DNA from: Haemophilus sp.
GTDB taxonomy: Bacteria; Pseudomonadota; Gammaproteobacteria; Enterobacterales; Pasteurellaceae
Assembly (NCBI GenBank): GCA_019423005.1
Contig: JAHZCF010000111.1
Location: forward strand, 1 to 16,298
Reading direction: 5' to 3'
Length of the DNA stretch: 16,298 nucleotides
Made by a program: the position numbers and the translations under genes. The notes beneath the pieces were generated by a model. The model worked only from the letters and a program-made list of their open reading frames with translations, was not told the DNA's origin and searched no databases. Each line of letters starts with the position of its first letter. Within the stretch, counting starts at the first letter, position 1. Below are positions 1 through 8,246 of this stretch, one piece after another.

Positions 1-33
1 TATCTTTCGGTTTGCCGCTATCATTACAAAGAA

Positions 34-42
34 AAGTGCGGT
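34..42 (+). repeat. DNA uptake signal sequence (USS)
   Basis: Exact AAGTGCGGT followed by TCA and an AT-rich tract, the Haemophilus uptake signal. It lies upstream of tyrP in DNA with no complete gene (1-87). A facing partner arm may lie outside the window. Confidence 0.9.
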
Positions 43-87
43 CAGCTTTAACCTCATTTTTCAATTTTATACTCGGAGGACAATTTT

Positions 88-1308
88 ATGCTAAAGAACA
101 AAACATTCGGCAGTGCCTTAATTATTGCAGGCACGACCATCGGGGCGGGGATGCTCGCGATGCCATTAACCTCTGCCGGAATTGGTTTTGGTTACACCGT
201 TTTATTATTAGTCGGCTTATGGGCGCTTTTAGTTTACAGCGGTTTACTTTTTGTTGAAGTGTATCAAACAGCCGATCGCCTGAATGATGGCGTAGCGACT
301 CTCGCTGAAAAATACTTTGGTATCACTGGGCGAGTCTTAGCCACCTTTAGTTTGCTCATTTTACTTTATGCCCTTTCAGCGGCCTACATCACCGGAGGCG
401 GTTCATTATTATCTGGCTTACCAACGGCTTTTGGCTTTGAAAGTCTTTCCTCCGAACTTTCAATCATTTTATTTACTGTCGTACTCGGTGCCTTTGTGGT
501 TATGGGTACAAAAGGCGTTGATGGCGCCACTCGTATTCTGTTTATCGGCAAATTAATCGCCTTTGCTTTCGTGTTATTTATGATGTTACCAAAAGTGTCT
601 GTCGATAACCTGATGGCCTTGCCTTTAGATTATGCTTTCGTGATTTCTGCGGCACCTATCTTCTTTACCTCTTTTGGCTTCCACATCATTATGGGTAGCG
701 TAAATAGCTATTTAGATGGCAGTGTCACTCAATTCCGTAAAGCCATTTTAATCGGTACAGCCATTCCACTTGTAGCTTATTTAGTATGGCAATTAGCAAC
801 TCACGGTGTATTAAGTCAAAATGAATTTGTGCAAGTGTTGCAAGCGGATCCAACCCTTAACGGCTTAGTCAATGCAACACGTCAAATCACGAACTCCCAC
901 ATTATGGGTGAAATCGTGCGTGTGTTCTCTGCACTTGCATTAATTACTTCTTTCCTAGGTGTGATGCTAGGAGTATTTGAAGGTTTAGGCGATTTATTTA
1001 AACGTTACAAATTGCCACACAACCGTTTAACACTGACTGTTGCAGCATTTACTCCACCACTTGCATTCGCCTTGTATTATCCTGAAGGTTTTATTGCCGC
1101 ATTAAGCTATGCGGGTTTACTCTGTGCATTCTATTGCTTAATTTTACCTATTGGACTAGCATGGAAAACACGTCAAGCGAATCCAACTCTGCCTTATCGT
1201 GTAATCGGTGGTAATGTGACTTTAGTGATTGCATTAGTCATTGGTGTGGCGATTATGATCGTGCCATTCTTAATTCAAGCAGGTTACCTACCGGCTGTGG
1301 CAGGCTAA
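88..1308 (+). CDS. tyrP: Aromatic amino acid permease, TyrP family (tyrosine transporter)
   Basis: This is an inner-membrane symporter of the hydroxy/aromatic amino acid permease family, expected to import tyrosine with protons. The N-terminus carries the family signature AGTTIGAGMLAMP (about residues 14-26). Other TyrP-like landmarks are FTSFGFH near residue 194, GTAIPLVAY near 229 and TSFLGVMLG near 288. The 406 residues form about 11 hydrophobic helices, matching the roughly 403 residues of E. coli TyrP and closer to it than to Mtr by recall. A strong Shine-Dalgarno GGAGGA at 75-80 sits 7 bases before the ATG. The gene stands alone, with an uptake signal overlapping its stop codon and a convergent terminator after it. 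Exact substrate (tyrosine versus tryptophan) is inferred from family resemblance. Confidence 0.9.
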   Translation: MLKNKTFGSALIIAGTTIGAGMLAMPLTSAGIGFGYTVLLLVGLWALLVYSGLLFVEVYQTADRLNDGVATLAEKYFGITGRVLATFSLLILLYALSAAYITGGGSLLSGLPTAFGFESLSSELSIILFTVVLGAFVVMGTKGVDGATRILFIGKLIAFAFVLFMMLPKVSVDNLMALPLDYAFVISAAPIFFTSFGFHIIMGSVNSYLDGSVTQFRKAILIGTAIPLVAYLVWQLATHGVLSQNEFVQVLQADPTLNGLVNATRQITNSHIMGEIVRVFSALALITSFLGVMLGVFEGLGDLFKRYKLPHNRLTLTVAAFTPPLAFALYYPEGFIAALSYAGLLCAFYCLILPIGLAWKTRQANPTLPYRVIGGNVTLVIALVIGVAIMIVPFLIQAGYLPAVAG

Positions 1309-1316
1309 AGTGCGGT
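1308..1316 (+). repeat. USS overlapping the tyrP stop codon
   Basis: Exact AAGTGCGGT whose first A is the last base of the tyrP TAA stop. It is followed by TCAATTTT. Confidence 0.9.
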
Positions 1317-1342
1317 CAATTTTGAGCGTATTTTTGAGATAA

Positions 1343-1374
1343 AAAATGGGGCGTATTCATCTACGCCCCATTTT
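1343..1374. terminator. Bidirectional terminator between tyrP and ligA
   Basis: A perfect 13-bp inverted repeat, AAAATGGGGCGTA at 1343-1355 and its complement at 1362-1374, has a 6-base loop. The A/T ends supply a T-run on both strands. It therefore serves both converging genes. It is not built from uptake signals, unlike several other terminators here. Confidence 0.9.
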
Positions 1375-1391
1375 GTTTTCTAACCGTTTAA

Positions 1392-3425
1392 TTATGACTG
1401 AATTTCTGCAAGGAACTCTTCCTCCGTTAGAACGGTAACACCTAATTCCTGTGCTTTTGTCAGTTTAGAACCGGCTGCATCACCAGCAATCACAAAATCC
1501 GTTTTCGCTGAAACCGAGCCGCTCACTTTCGCGCCCATGTCTTGTAATAAGGCTTTAGCTTCATTACGTCCCATTTGAGTTAAGGTTCCGGTTAATACAA
1601 CCGTTTTGCCTTTAAAGCGGTTTTCTGTCACTTCTTTGGTTTCCACGGTTTCCCAATGTACGCCTTGAGCGATTAAATCATTCACTACCGCCACATTATG
1701 TGGTTCGTGCCAAAACGCCAAAATACGATTTGCCACTACTTCGCCCACATCAGGCACTTGCTGTAAGGCTTCTAAATCTGCATTTTGCAAAGCTTCTAAG
1801 GTTTTGAAATGATTTGCTAAATTCAATGCCGTTGCTTCACCCACTTCACGAATCCCTAAAGCAAAAATAAAACGAGCCAACGTCGTATTTTTTGCTTTTT
1901 CAAGGCTCGCTAAGGCATTTTCAGCTGATTTTGTGCCCATTCTTTCCAAACGGGTTAGCGTCGTTAAATCTAACTTAAATAAATCGGCCGGTGTATGAAC
2001 TAATTCACGATCCACCAACTGCTCGATTAATTTCCCCCCTACGCCATCAATATCCATGGCTTTGCGAGAAACAAAGTGTTTAAGCGCTTCTTTACGCTGT
2101 GCGGCACAGAACAAACCGCCCGTACAACGTGCTACTGCTTCGCCTTCAATGCGAACAATAGCCGAATCACATACAGGACAAGTTTTAGGGAAAATAATCG
2201 GTCTCGCATCCGCTGGACGACGGTCGTGCAATACACCGATAATTTGAGGGATCACATCTCCCGCACGGCGAATGACCACTGTATCACCAATCGCAATGTC
2301 CAAGCGTTCAATTTCATCGCCGTTATGTAATGTAGCATTACTTACTGTTACCCCAGCCACAAATACAGGCTCTAATTTGGCTACTGGAGTAATTGCCCCC
2401 GTTCTGCCTACTTGGAATTCCACGTCATTTAAGCGAGTTAATTCTTCTTGTGCAGGGAATTTATAAGCAATTGCCCAACGCGGTGCTTTTGAGATAAAAC
2501 CTAATTTCTCTTGTAACGCAATATCATTGATTTTCAGCACGGTGCCATCAATATCGTAGCCAAGAGAACTGCGTTTATTTTGAATATCACGATAAAAATC
2601 CAATACTTCATCTGTGCCGTTACATAAACGGATTTCTGGGTTTACCGGAATCCCAATAGACTTCAGCCATTGCAAACGCTCATAATGCGTATTTGGCAAA
2701 TCTACCCCTTCCGCAATACCAATACCATAAGCATTCAATACCAATGGACGTTTACTTGTAATTTTCGGATCAAGCTGGCGCAACGATCCCGCTGCTGCAT
2801 TACGTGGGTTAGCAAAAGTTTTCTCACCTTTCTCTAGAGCCTGTTGATTTAAACGCTCAAAGCCTGCGTGTGGCATAAACACTTCACCACGCACTTCTAA
2901 ACGTACAGGCGGATTGTCCATTAAAAGCTGCAAGGGAATATTTCGAATCGTGCGAATATTGGCAGTAATATCTTCCCCCGTTGTCCCATCACCACGGGTC
3001 GCGGCTTGAGTCAGCACACCATTCACATACAAAATACTCACCGCTAAACCATCTAACTTAGGTTCACAGCAGAAAGTAAGAGGTTCAGGCAAACGAATAA
3101 GACGATCTTCAATACGTTTTACGAATGCATAAAATTCCTCGTCTGAAAAAGCATTATCCAAAGATAACATTGGAATTTCATGACGAATTTGTGCAAAACC
3201 TGAAAGCGGTTTGGCGCCCACACGTTGAGTAGGTGAATCTGCCGTAATGAGTTCCGGATGGGCGGCTTCTAAGGCTTTAAGTTGATGAAATAAACGGTCA
3301 TATTCCGCGTCAGGAATCGTTGGGTTATCCAATACATGATATTCATATTCATAACGACGAAGATCCTGACGTAATGTATCAATTTGTTGCTGAAGGCTCA
3401 TAATGTTCTCTAACGGTTTACTCAT
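1392..3425 (-). CDS. ligA: NAD+-dependent DNA ligase LigA
   Basis: LigA seals nicks in duplex DNA during replication and repair using NAD+. The adenylation motif KLDG is present, with the catalytic lysine at residue 123 counted from the first ATG. A four-Cys zinc finger (CPVC...C...C) follows around residue 410, then helix-hairpin-helix repeats and a C-terminal BRCT domain (about 600-677). Start choice: the first ATG gives 677 residues with no Shine-Dalgarno. An internal ATG at 3401, preceded by AGAGAA, gives 669 residues and puts the lysine at 115 as in E. coli LigA, so I think 3401 is the likelier start. It lies downstream of zipA on the same strand, a pairing common in gammaproteobacteria. 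No broken motifs were seen. Confidence 0.96.
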   Translation of the reverse strand: MSKPLENIMSLQQQIDTLRQDLRRYEYEYHVLDNPTIPDAEYDRLFHQLKALEAAHPELITADSPTQRVGAKPLSGFAQIRHEIPMLSLDNAFSDEEFYAFVKRIEDRLIRLPEPLTFCCEPKLDGLAVSILYVNGVLTQAATRGDGTTGEDITANIRTIRNIPLQLLMDNPPVRLEVRGEVFMPHAGFERLNQQALEKGEKTFANPRNAAAGSLRQLDPKITSKRPLVLNAYGIGIAEGVDLPNTHYERLQWLKSIGIPVNPEIRLCNGTDEVLDFYRDIQNKRSSLGYDIDGTVLKINDIALQEKLGFISKAPRWAIAYKFPAQEELTRLNDVEFQVGRTGAITPVAKLEPVFVAGVTVSNATLHNGDEIERLDIAIGDTVVIRRAGDVIPQIIGVLHDRRPADARPIIFPKTCPVCDSAIVRIEGEAVARCTGGLFCAAQRKEALKHFVSRKAMDIDGVGGKLIEQLVDRELVHTPADLFKLDLTTLTRLERMGTKSAENALASLEKAKNTTLARFIFALGIREVGEATALNLANHFKTLEALQNADLEALQQVPDVGEVVANRILAFWHEPHNVAVVNDLIAQGVHWETVETKEVTENRFKGKTVVLTGTLTQMGRNEAKALLQDMGAKVSGSVSAKTDFVIAGDAAGSKLTKAQELGVTVLTEEEFLAEIQS

Positions 3426-3436
3426 TGAATTAAAAT

Positions 3437-3457
3437 GGGCGAACCATCGGCTCGCCC
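3437..3457 (-). terminator. Hairpin between zipA and ligA
   Basis: On the minus strand a 9-bp stem (one G-T wobble) with a 3-base loop is followed by ATTTTAATT, a weak T-run. It could attenuate or end zipA transcription before ligA, or just separate the two messages. An uptake signal abuts it. Confidence 0.55.
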
Positions 3458-3458
3458 A

Positions 3459-3467
3459 AAGTGCGGT
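3459..3467 (+). repeat. USS in the zipA-ligA gap
   Basis: Exact AAGTGCGGT followed by TATTTTTT. It is immediately next to the intergenic hairpin. Confidence 0.9.
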
Positions 3468-3483
3468 TATTTTTTCGTGCGTT

Positions 3484-4515
3484 TTATGCGATGCGAGATA
3501 AATAATCCTGCTCAGCTACATCATCAAAAATCTCTTGCTGATCAGTCAACACCACGCCACCTAAATCTTCTGCGATGGTTTTCGCTGCGCGAATCATCAT
3601 ACGTAAGTTTGCCAAATTATTACCTGGCGATGGTAGCTGCATGAAGAGTACCACGCCCATGGTTGAAAACTCGGCCATATTGTAATAATCAAACGTACCG
3701 GGTTGTTCAATATTGGCTACGCTAAATAACACTGGGCTTGCCACACTTAAATCAAAGTGGCGGTGATACATTTGACGCTCACCAAAAATAAAACCGAGGT
3801 TTTCTAAAGATTGAGATAACTGCGGACCATAGAATTCACGATTTTGATTTGAAATGACATAAAGTTGAACAAAGCCTGTGGTTTGTTTTGGTTTTTCCAC
3901 TTCGACTGGTTCGTGATAGTTAAAATGCACGTTCTCGTGAGTAGGTTCTTGAGTTGGATTTAATGACATCTCAGCTAATTGCTCACGCAGTTCAGGCGAA
4001 GAAGAATTCACACCGTCAAAATCATTGCTTTGTGCTTCTAATTCTTCGATTGTCATTTCTGCTACACTTGGTTTCGGCTGTACGTTAGTTTCAGGATAAA
4101 CCACTGGCTCAGTTTTTGGCGCAGGAGCATGTGCCGTATTCATCTCATAAACTGGCTGATTTGGTAGAGAGATTTTAATATCATCCACGCTTTTTTCTAT
4201 TTGACGCGCATCCACTTGAGCTCGCTGCTCATCAAAATTAAATTGCTGTTGGCTTGCCGCCTGAGGTGTCACTTTAGGTTGAACATTTTGTTGTACAGGC
4301 TGTGCCGCTTGAGCACGATGTGTTAAACGAATATCCGCATTAGGATCAGCAGCTTGCGAAAAAGGATTGACCTCACCGTTTTTAGAAGTGCGGTTAAATG
4401 TGTTCGCGCTTTTAAAATATTTTGATTTCTCACGGCGATTTGACCATAATCCGTGTACCACTAAGGCAATTAAAGCGATTACCCCTAAAATAATCAAAAT
4501 GGTATTTAAATCCAT
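3484..4515 (-). CDS. zipA: Cell division protein ZipA
   Basis: ZipA tethers the FtsZ ring to the inner membrane at the division site. It has the family's unusual N-out anchor: a hydrophobic helix at about residues 5-23 directly at the N-terminus, followed by a basic segment (RREKSKYFK). A long Pro/Gln/Glu-rich, low-complexity linker follows (about 40-212). The C-terminal FtsZ-binding domain (about 213-343) begins FVQLYVIS and includes FYGPQLSQSLENLGF. The length of 343 fits Pasteurellaceae ZipA. AAGGAG lies 7 bases before the ATG. The gene diverges from cysZ and is followed by ligA. An uptake signal falls inside the linker-coding part. Confidence 0.96.
   Translation of the reverse strand: MDLNTILIILGVIALIALVVHGLWSNRREKSKYFKSANTFNRTSKNGEVNPFSQAADPNADIRLTHRAQAAQPVQQNVQPKVTPQAASQQQFNFDEQRAQVDARQIEKSVDDIKISLPNQPVYEMNTAHAPAPKTEPVVYPETNVQPKPSVAEMTIEELEAQSNDFDGVNSSSPELREQLAEMSLNPTQEPTHENVHFNYHEPVEVEKPKQTTGFVQLYVISNQNREFYGPQLSQSLENLGFIFGERQMYHRHFDLSVASPVLFSVANIEQPGTFDYYNMAEFSTMGVVLFMQLPSPGNNLANLRMMIRAAKTIAEDLGGVVLTDQQEIFDDVAEQDYLSRIA
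4386..4394 (+). repeat. USS inside zipA
   Basis: Exact AAGTGCGGT. On the coding strand it is read as Asn-Arg-Thr-Ser in the disordered stretch just after the membrane anchor. Confidence 0.9.
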
Positions 4516-4672
4516 TCTTGTTGCTCCTTAACGCAATGATTTTTGCTAATCCTATCACATTTCCACAGGTGAAAAAATAGGAAAGCAAACAAGATATTAA
4601 AAGGGATGAGATGGAATTTTTCTCAAAAAATATTGTCTTTCTGTGACATTTTGTATTTTTACTTTTCAATTT

Positions 4673-4678
4673 AAAGGA
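4673..4678 (+). promoter_or_regulatory. Ribosome binding site that sets the cysZ start
   Basis: AAAGGA lies 3 bases before ATG 4682 and 6 bases before ATG 4685. This favours 4685 and rules out the far-upstream in-frame ATG at 4643, which has no such site. Confidence 0.7.
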
Positions 4679-4684
4679 ACAATG

Positions 4685-5530
4685 ATGATCGATCAAAATG
4701 AAATAAAATCTGCTTTCAATCATTTCGTGATGGGTTGGCATTTCATTACGCAAAAAGGTCTCCGACGTTTTGTGATTATGCCAATTCTACTGAATATCGT
4801 CCTGCTCACAGGCTTATTTTGGTTATTTGTTTCTCAAATCTCCACAATGATCGACTGGGTAATGAGCTTTATTCCTGATTGGTTAAGCTTTTTAAGTGTG
4901 ATTTTGCTCGTGCTGTCTATTGGCTCAATTCTCTTATTTTTCTATTTTGCCTTTACGACACTTTCAGGCTTTATTGCCGCACCGTTTAATGGATTATTAG
5001 CAGAAAAAGTCGAAAAAATGCTGACCGGTGAAGCCGTTAATAATGATGGTTTTGCCGAAATTATGAAAGATGTGCCGCGTATGTTGAACCGAGAATGGCA
5101 AAAACTATGGTACAGCTTACCGAAATTTGTGGGCTTGTTCTTATTGAGTTTTATCCCAGTTATTGGGCAAACCATTATTCCAGTACTAACATTCCTATTT
5201 ACCTGTTGGATGATGGCGATTCAGTACTGTGACTACCCGTTTGATAACCATAAAATTTCTTTTGGCATTATGAAAAATGCATTAGGTGAAAGACGATCTC
5301 AAAGCCTGACATTCGGGGCGTTAATTACTCTTTGTACCGCATTGCCACTTGTGAATTTAGTGATTATTCCTGTGGCGGTCTGTGGTGCAACCGTAATGTG
5401 GGTGGAAAATTATCGCTCACAATTAAAATTTGATATGAATTTTGACCGCACTTCAGGTTCAACACAAATTGTGACACGTTCTACGAGTACAGAAATTAAG
5501 CCTTCAGGAAATAACATCGTGAATAAATAG
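4685..5530 (+). CDS. cysZ: Sulfate transporter CysZ
   Basis: CysZ is an inner-membrane protein linked to sulfate uptake for cysteine synthesis (DUF540/EI24 family). About 281 residues start from MIDQNEIKSAF. The HFVMGWHFI segment, the RRFVIMPILLNI helix, and hydrophobic stretches near residues 25-45, 68-95 and 150-185 fit the family. The motif PFNGLLAEKVE follows the second membrane segment. A tandem ATGATG occurs at 4682/4685, and the second has the better spacing. It lies 100 bases upstream of cysK on the same strand, which supports the sulfur role. The C-terminal tail is polar and carries an uptake signal read as Asp-Arg-Thr-Ser. Which ion is carried in this organism is inferred. Confidence 0.92.
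   Translation: MIDQNEIKSAFNHFVMGWHFITQKGLRRFVIMPILLNIVLLTGLFWLFVSQISTMIDWVMSFIPDWLSFLSVILLVLSIGSILLFFYFAFTTLSGFIAAPFNGLLAEKVEKMLTGEAVNNDGFAEIMKDVPRMLNREWQKLWYSLPKFVGLFLLSFIPVIGQTIIPVLTFLFTCWMMAIQYCDYPFDNHKISFGIMKNALGERRSQSLTFGALITLCTALPLVNLVIIPVAVCGATVMWVENYRSQLKFDMNFDRTSGSTQIVTRSTSTEIKPSGNNIVNK
5445..5453 (-). repeat. USS in the cysZ tail
   Basis: Exact ACCGCACTT (reverse orientation), coding for part of Asp-Arg-Thr-Ser in the polar C-terminal tail of CysZ. Confidence 0.9.
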
Positions 5531-5581
5531 CATTTAGTTATAAAATATAGCTATTAACTATTTTTTTTATATAAAAGCCGG

Positions 5582-5590
5582 TGTTATAAC
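5582..5590 (+). promoter_or_regulatory. Putative extended -10 promoter of cysK
   Basis: TGTTATAAC matches an extended -10 element (TGnTATAAT) 41 bases before the cysK ATG. There is no good -35, only a T-run and an AT-rich tract at 5535-5576. This would fit an activator-dependent promoter such as a CysB target, but no CysB site can be named with confidence. Confidence 0.45.
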
Positions 5591-5630
5591 TACTGCATCA
5601 ACTCATTCCAAAATATAAAAGGACAGTAAA

Positions 5631-6581
5631 ATGACAATTTATGCAGATAACTCATACTCAATCGGTAATACTCCATTAGTTCGTTTAAAACACTTCGGAC
5701 ACAATGGTAACGTTGTCGTAAAAATTGAAGGTCGTAACCCAAGCTTCAGCGTGAAATGCCGTATTGGTGCCAATATGATTTGGCAAGCAGAAAAAGACGG
5801 CATTTTAACCGCGGGTAAAGAAATTGTAGATGCAACCAGCGGTAACACCGGTATTGCTTTAGCTTATGTAGCAGCAGCGCGCGGTTACAAAATCACCTTA
5901 ACCATGCCTGAAACCATGAGTCTTGAACGTAAACGTTTATTACGTGGTTTGGGCGTCAATCTTGTGCTCACTGAAGGCTCAAAAGGGATGAAAGGTGCGA
6001 TCGCTAAAGCAGAAGAAATTGTGGCGTCTAATCCAAATCATTATGTGATGCTAAAACAATTTGAAAACCCGGCTAACCCTGACATTCACCGTCAAACTAC
6101 TGGTGAAGAAATTTGGAAAGATACGGAAGGTAAAGTCGATGTGGTGGTTGCTGGTGTCGGTACCGGCGGTACAATTACCGGTATTTCTCGTGCAATCAAA
6201 CTCGATCACGGTAAAAAAATTACTTCTGTAGCGGTTGAACCAACAGAATCGCCTGTTATCAGCCAAACCCTTGCTGGCCAAGAAGTGAAACCAGGTCCAC
6301 ACAAAATTCAAGGTATCGGTGCGGGCTTCATTCCGAAAAACTTAGATTTATCATTAATTGATCGCGTGGAAACTGTAGATAGCGATACTGCAATTGCGAC
6401 CGCTCGTCGCTTAATGGCTGAAGAAGGTATTCTTGCGGGTATTTCTTCTGGTGCGGCTGTGGCAGCGGCTGACCGCTTAGCAAAACTACCAGAATTCCAA
6501 GATAAATTAATCGTCGCGATCTTACCTTCTGCATCAGAACGTTATTTAAGTACGGCGTTATTTGAAGGAATTGAGGCTTAA
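5631..6581 (+). CDS. cysK: Cysteine synthase A (O-acetylserine sulfhydrylase)
   Basis: CysK makes L-cysteine from O-acetylserine and sulfide, using pyridoxal phosphate, in the cytoplasm. The PLP-binding lysine is K42 in the SVKCR segment. The substrate loop TSGNTG is at 69-74. The phosphate-binding glycine loop GVGTGGT is at 175-181. GISSGAA near residue 268 supplies the serine that contacts the cofactor nitrogen. The length of 316 and the numbering match H. influenzae CysK. AAAAGGACAG precedes the ATG at good distance. It follows cysZ and precedes a cystine-type ABC transporter, and it has its own terminator, so it is probably transcribed separately from the transporter. Nothing looks broken. 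Confidence 0.97.
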   Translation: MTIYADNSYSIGNTPLVRLKHFGHNGNVVVKIEGRNPSFSVKCRIGANMIWQAEKDGILTAGKEIVDATSGNTGIALAYVAAARGYKITLTMPETMSLERKRLLRGLGVNLVLTEGSKGMKGAIAKAEEIVASNPNHYVMLKQFENPANPDIHRQTTGEEIWKDTEGKVDVVVAGVGTGGTITGISRAIKLDHGKKITSVAVEPTESPVISQTLAGQEVKPGPHKIQGIGAGFIPKNLDLSLIDRVETVDSDTAIATARRLMAEEGILAGISSGAAVAAADRLAKLPEFQDKLIVAILPSASERYLSTALFEGIEA

Positions 6582-6606
6582 TCTATTGATTGAATTCATT
6601 TTATCT

Positions 6607-6634
6607 AAGGTCTGTTTTTGCAGACCTTTTTTGT
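6607..6634 (+). terminator. Rho-independent terminator of cysK
   Basis: An 8-bp stem AAGGTCTG/CAGACCTT (6607-6614 and 6621-6628) with a 6-base loop leads into a T-run. Confidence 0.92.
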
Positions 6635-6763
6635 TTATTAATTAAACAATTTCTATTTAATATAACTAAAGGAAATAATTCATAAATAAATAATACTTTT
6701 CTTTTCTTTTTCGCTTCTTATAATTCATTTCACTTTCGTTATTTATCTAAAAAAGGAATACTT

Positions 6764-7537
6764 ATGAAAAAATCATTTTTTAGCACCGCACTTTTAGCGG
6801 CAGGATTAGCCCTTTCTACTTTTGCTAACGCAGGTGAAATTGCTGATCGCGTTGAACAAACTAAAACCTTATTAGTCGGTACTGAGGGTACTTACGCACC
6901 ATTTACTTTCCACGATAAAGATGGCAAGTTAACCGGTTTCGATGTAGAAATTATCGAAAAAGTTGCACAAAAATTAGGCTGGAAAGTTGAATTTAAAGAA
7001 ACCGCTTGGGACGGCATGTATGCAGGTTTGAACGCAAAACGCTTTGATGTTATTGCGAATCAAACCAATCCAAGCCCAGAACGTTTAAAAAAATATGATT
7101 ACAGTGCACCTTATAACTACTCTGCCGGCGTAATCGTGACGAAAGCCGATAACGATAGCATTAAATCATTCCCTGATTTAAAAGGTAAAAAATCTGCACA
7201 ATCTGCAACCAGTAACTGGAGCAAAGATGCGCGTGATAATGGTGCAATTATTGTAACCGTTGATAGCTTGGCGCAAAACCTTGAAGCAGTGAAACAAGGT
7301 CGTGTTGATGCCACAGTAAACGATAAATTAGCAGTATTAGATTACTTCAAAAAACAACCTAATGCAGGCTTAAAAATTGCCGTAGAAAGTGATAAAAAAA
7401 TCCCGACCGGTTTTGCTTTCTTGAAAGGTGAAGAACCGCTGATTGCAAAAGTGAACCAAGCACTTGAAGAACTACGCAAAGACGGAACTTTAAAACAACT
7501 TTCAATCAAATGGTTTGGCGATGACATTACTCAATAA
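6764..7537 (+). CDS. tcyA: Cystine-type ABC transporter, periplasmic binding protein
   Basis: This is a periplasmic solute-binding protein of family 3 that feeds an ABC importer. A Sec signal peptide is clear: MKKSFF, a hydrophobic core, then ANA with cleavage expected after residue 23. The mature part opens with LLVGTEGTYAPFTF and carries the family signature GFDVEIIEKVAQKLG. NQTNPSPERLKKYDYSAPY resembles cystine binders such as E. coli TcyJ (FliY). At 257 residues it is full length. AAAAGGA precedes the ATG. The cystine assignment rests on resemblance and on cysK next door; another polar amino acid is possible. An uptake signal is embedded in the signal-peptide codons. Its stop overlaps the permease start. 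Confidence 0.88.
   Translation: MKKSFFSTALLAAGLALSTFANAGEIADRVEQTKTLLVGTEGTYAPFTFHDKDGKLTGFDVEIIEKVAQKLGWKVEFKETAWDGMYAGLNAKRFDVIANQTNPSPERLKKYDYSAPYNYSAGVIVTKADNDSIKSFPDLKGKKSAQSATSNWSKDARDNGAIIVTVDSLAQNLEAVKQGRVDATVNDKLAVLDYFKKQPNAGLKIAVESDKKIPTGFAFLKGEEPLIAKVNQALEELRKDGTLKQLSIKWFGDDITQ
6785..6793 (-). repeat. USS inside the tcyA signal peptide
   Basis: Exact ACCGCACTT. It is read in frame as Thr-Ala-Leu in the hydrophobic core of the signal peptide. Confidence 0.9.
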
Positions 7538-8237
7538 TTGGTTAGCAAGCCTTCCATTTATGACCACAGAACGAGCTGATTATGTAATCAGCTCGTTTTG
7601 GCCTATGATGGAAGGAGCAATTTTATATACGATTCCCCTGGCGGTCATTTCCTTCTTTTGCGGTTTATTCATTGCTGTTATTGTGGCTGTGATTTGCACA
7701 TTACCGCATCCCAATTTAATGACCAAAATTCTACAGGGCATTTGCCGCACTTATATTTCAATTATTCGTGGCACACCAATGTTGGTACAGATCTTCATTA
7801 TTTTCTACGGTTTACCTGAGGTTGGCATCAAACTTGAGCCTTTCCCAACTGCAATTATTGCATTCTCCATTAATATTGGTGCTTATGCGGCAGAAACCGT
7901 GAGAGCCTCTATTCTTGCGATTCCTAAAGGTCAATGGGAAGCCTCTTATGCGATAGGCATGAATTACACACAAGCTTTCGTGCGTACCATTATGCCGCAA
8001 GCGTTACGCATTTCTGTCCCTTCACTATCAAACACCTTTATTAGTACAGTGAAAGATACATCTCTAGCATCACTTGTTTGGATTGCAGAATTATTCCGTG
8101 TGGCACAAAATATCACGGCTGAAAATTATGAGTTTATTTTAATTTACAGCGAAGCAGCTCTCATTTATTGGGTGTTCTGTTTTGTGCTATCGATGGGACA
8201 AACCCGCTTAGAAAAACGCCTTTCTCGCCATTTATAA
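7521..8237 (+). CDS. tcyB: Cystine-type ABC transporter, permease
   Basis: This is the inner-membrane channel subunit of the importer, about 238 residues with around five membrane helices. After a short polar lead it begins GAILYTIPLAVISFF. IIRGTPMLVQIFIIFYGLP is typical of the His/Glu/Gln/Arg permease family. The cytoplasmic EAA loop, which docks on the ATPase, is seen as EASYAIGMNYTQAFVRTIMP. Start: the frame opens with a TTG at 7515, but the ATG at 7521 is preferred. Either overlaps the end of the binding-protein gene, which suggests translational coupling. The order binding protein, permease, ATPase forms one operon. It resembles the TcyB type more than the shorter TcyL type, from memory. 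Confidence 0.88.
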   Translation: MTLLNNWLASLPFMTTERADYVISSFWPMMEGAILYTIPLAVISFFCGLFIAVIVAVICTLPHPNLMTKILQGICRTYISIIRGTPMLVQIFIIFYGLPEVGIKLEPFPTAIIAFSINIGAYAAETVRASILAIPKGQWEASYAIGMNYTQAFVRTIMPQALRISVPSLSNTFISTVKDTSLASLVWIAELFRVAQNITAENYEFILIYSEAALIYWVFCFVLSMGQTRLEKRLSRHL

Positions 8238-8246
8238 GGACTGGTT

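Noticed and set aside
2056..2466. Plus-strand open frames of 63-84 codons inside ligA
   Set aside because: They are antisense to a fully motif-bearing LigA, with unlikely composition and no ribosome binding site.
4643..4684. Longer CysZ starting at ATG 4643
   Set aside because: It has no ribosome binding site, and AAAGGA at 4673 fits the ATGs at 4682/4685.
4430..4753. 107-codon minus-strand frame across the zipA start and the zipA/cysZ gap
   Set aside because: It overlaps zipA and cysZ out of frame, has no family features, and would remove the divergent control region.
7740..7752. Additional uptake signal in tcyB (GCCGCACTT)
   Set aside because: It differs by one base from the core and was not counted.
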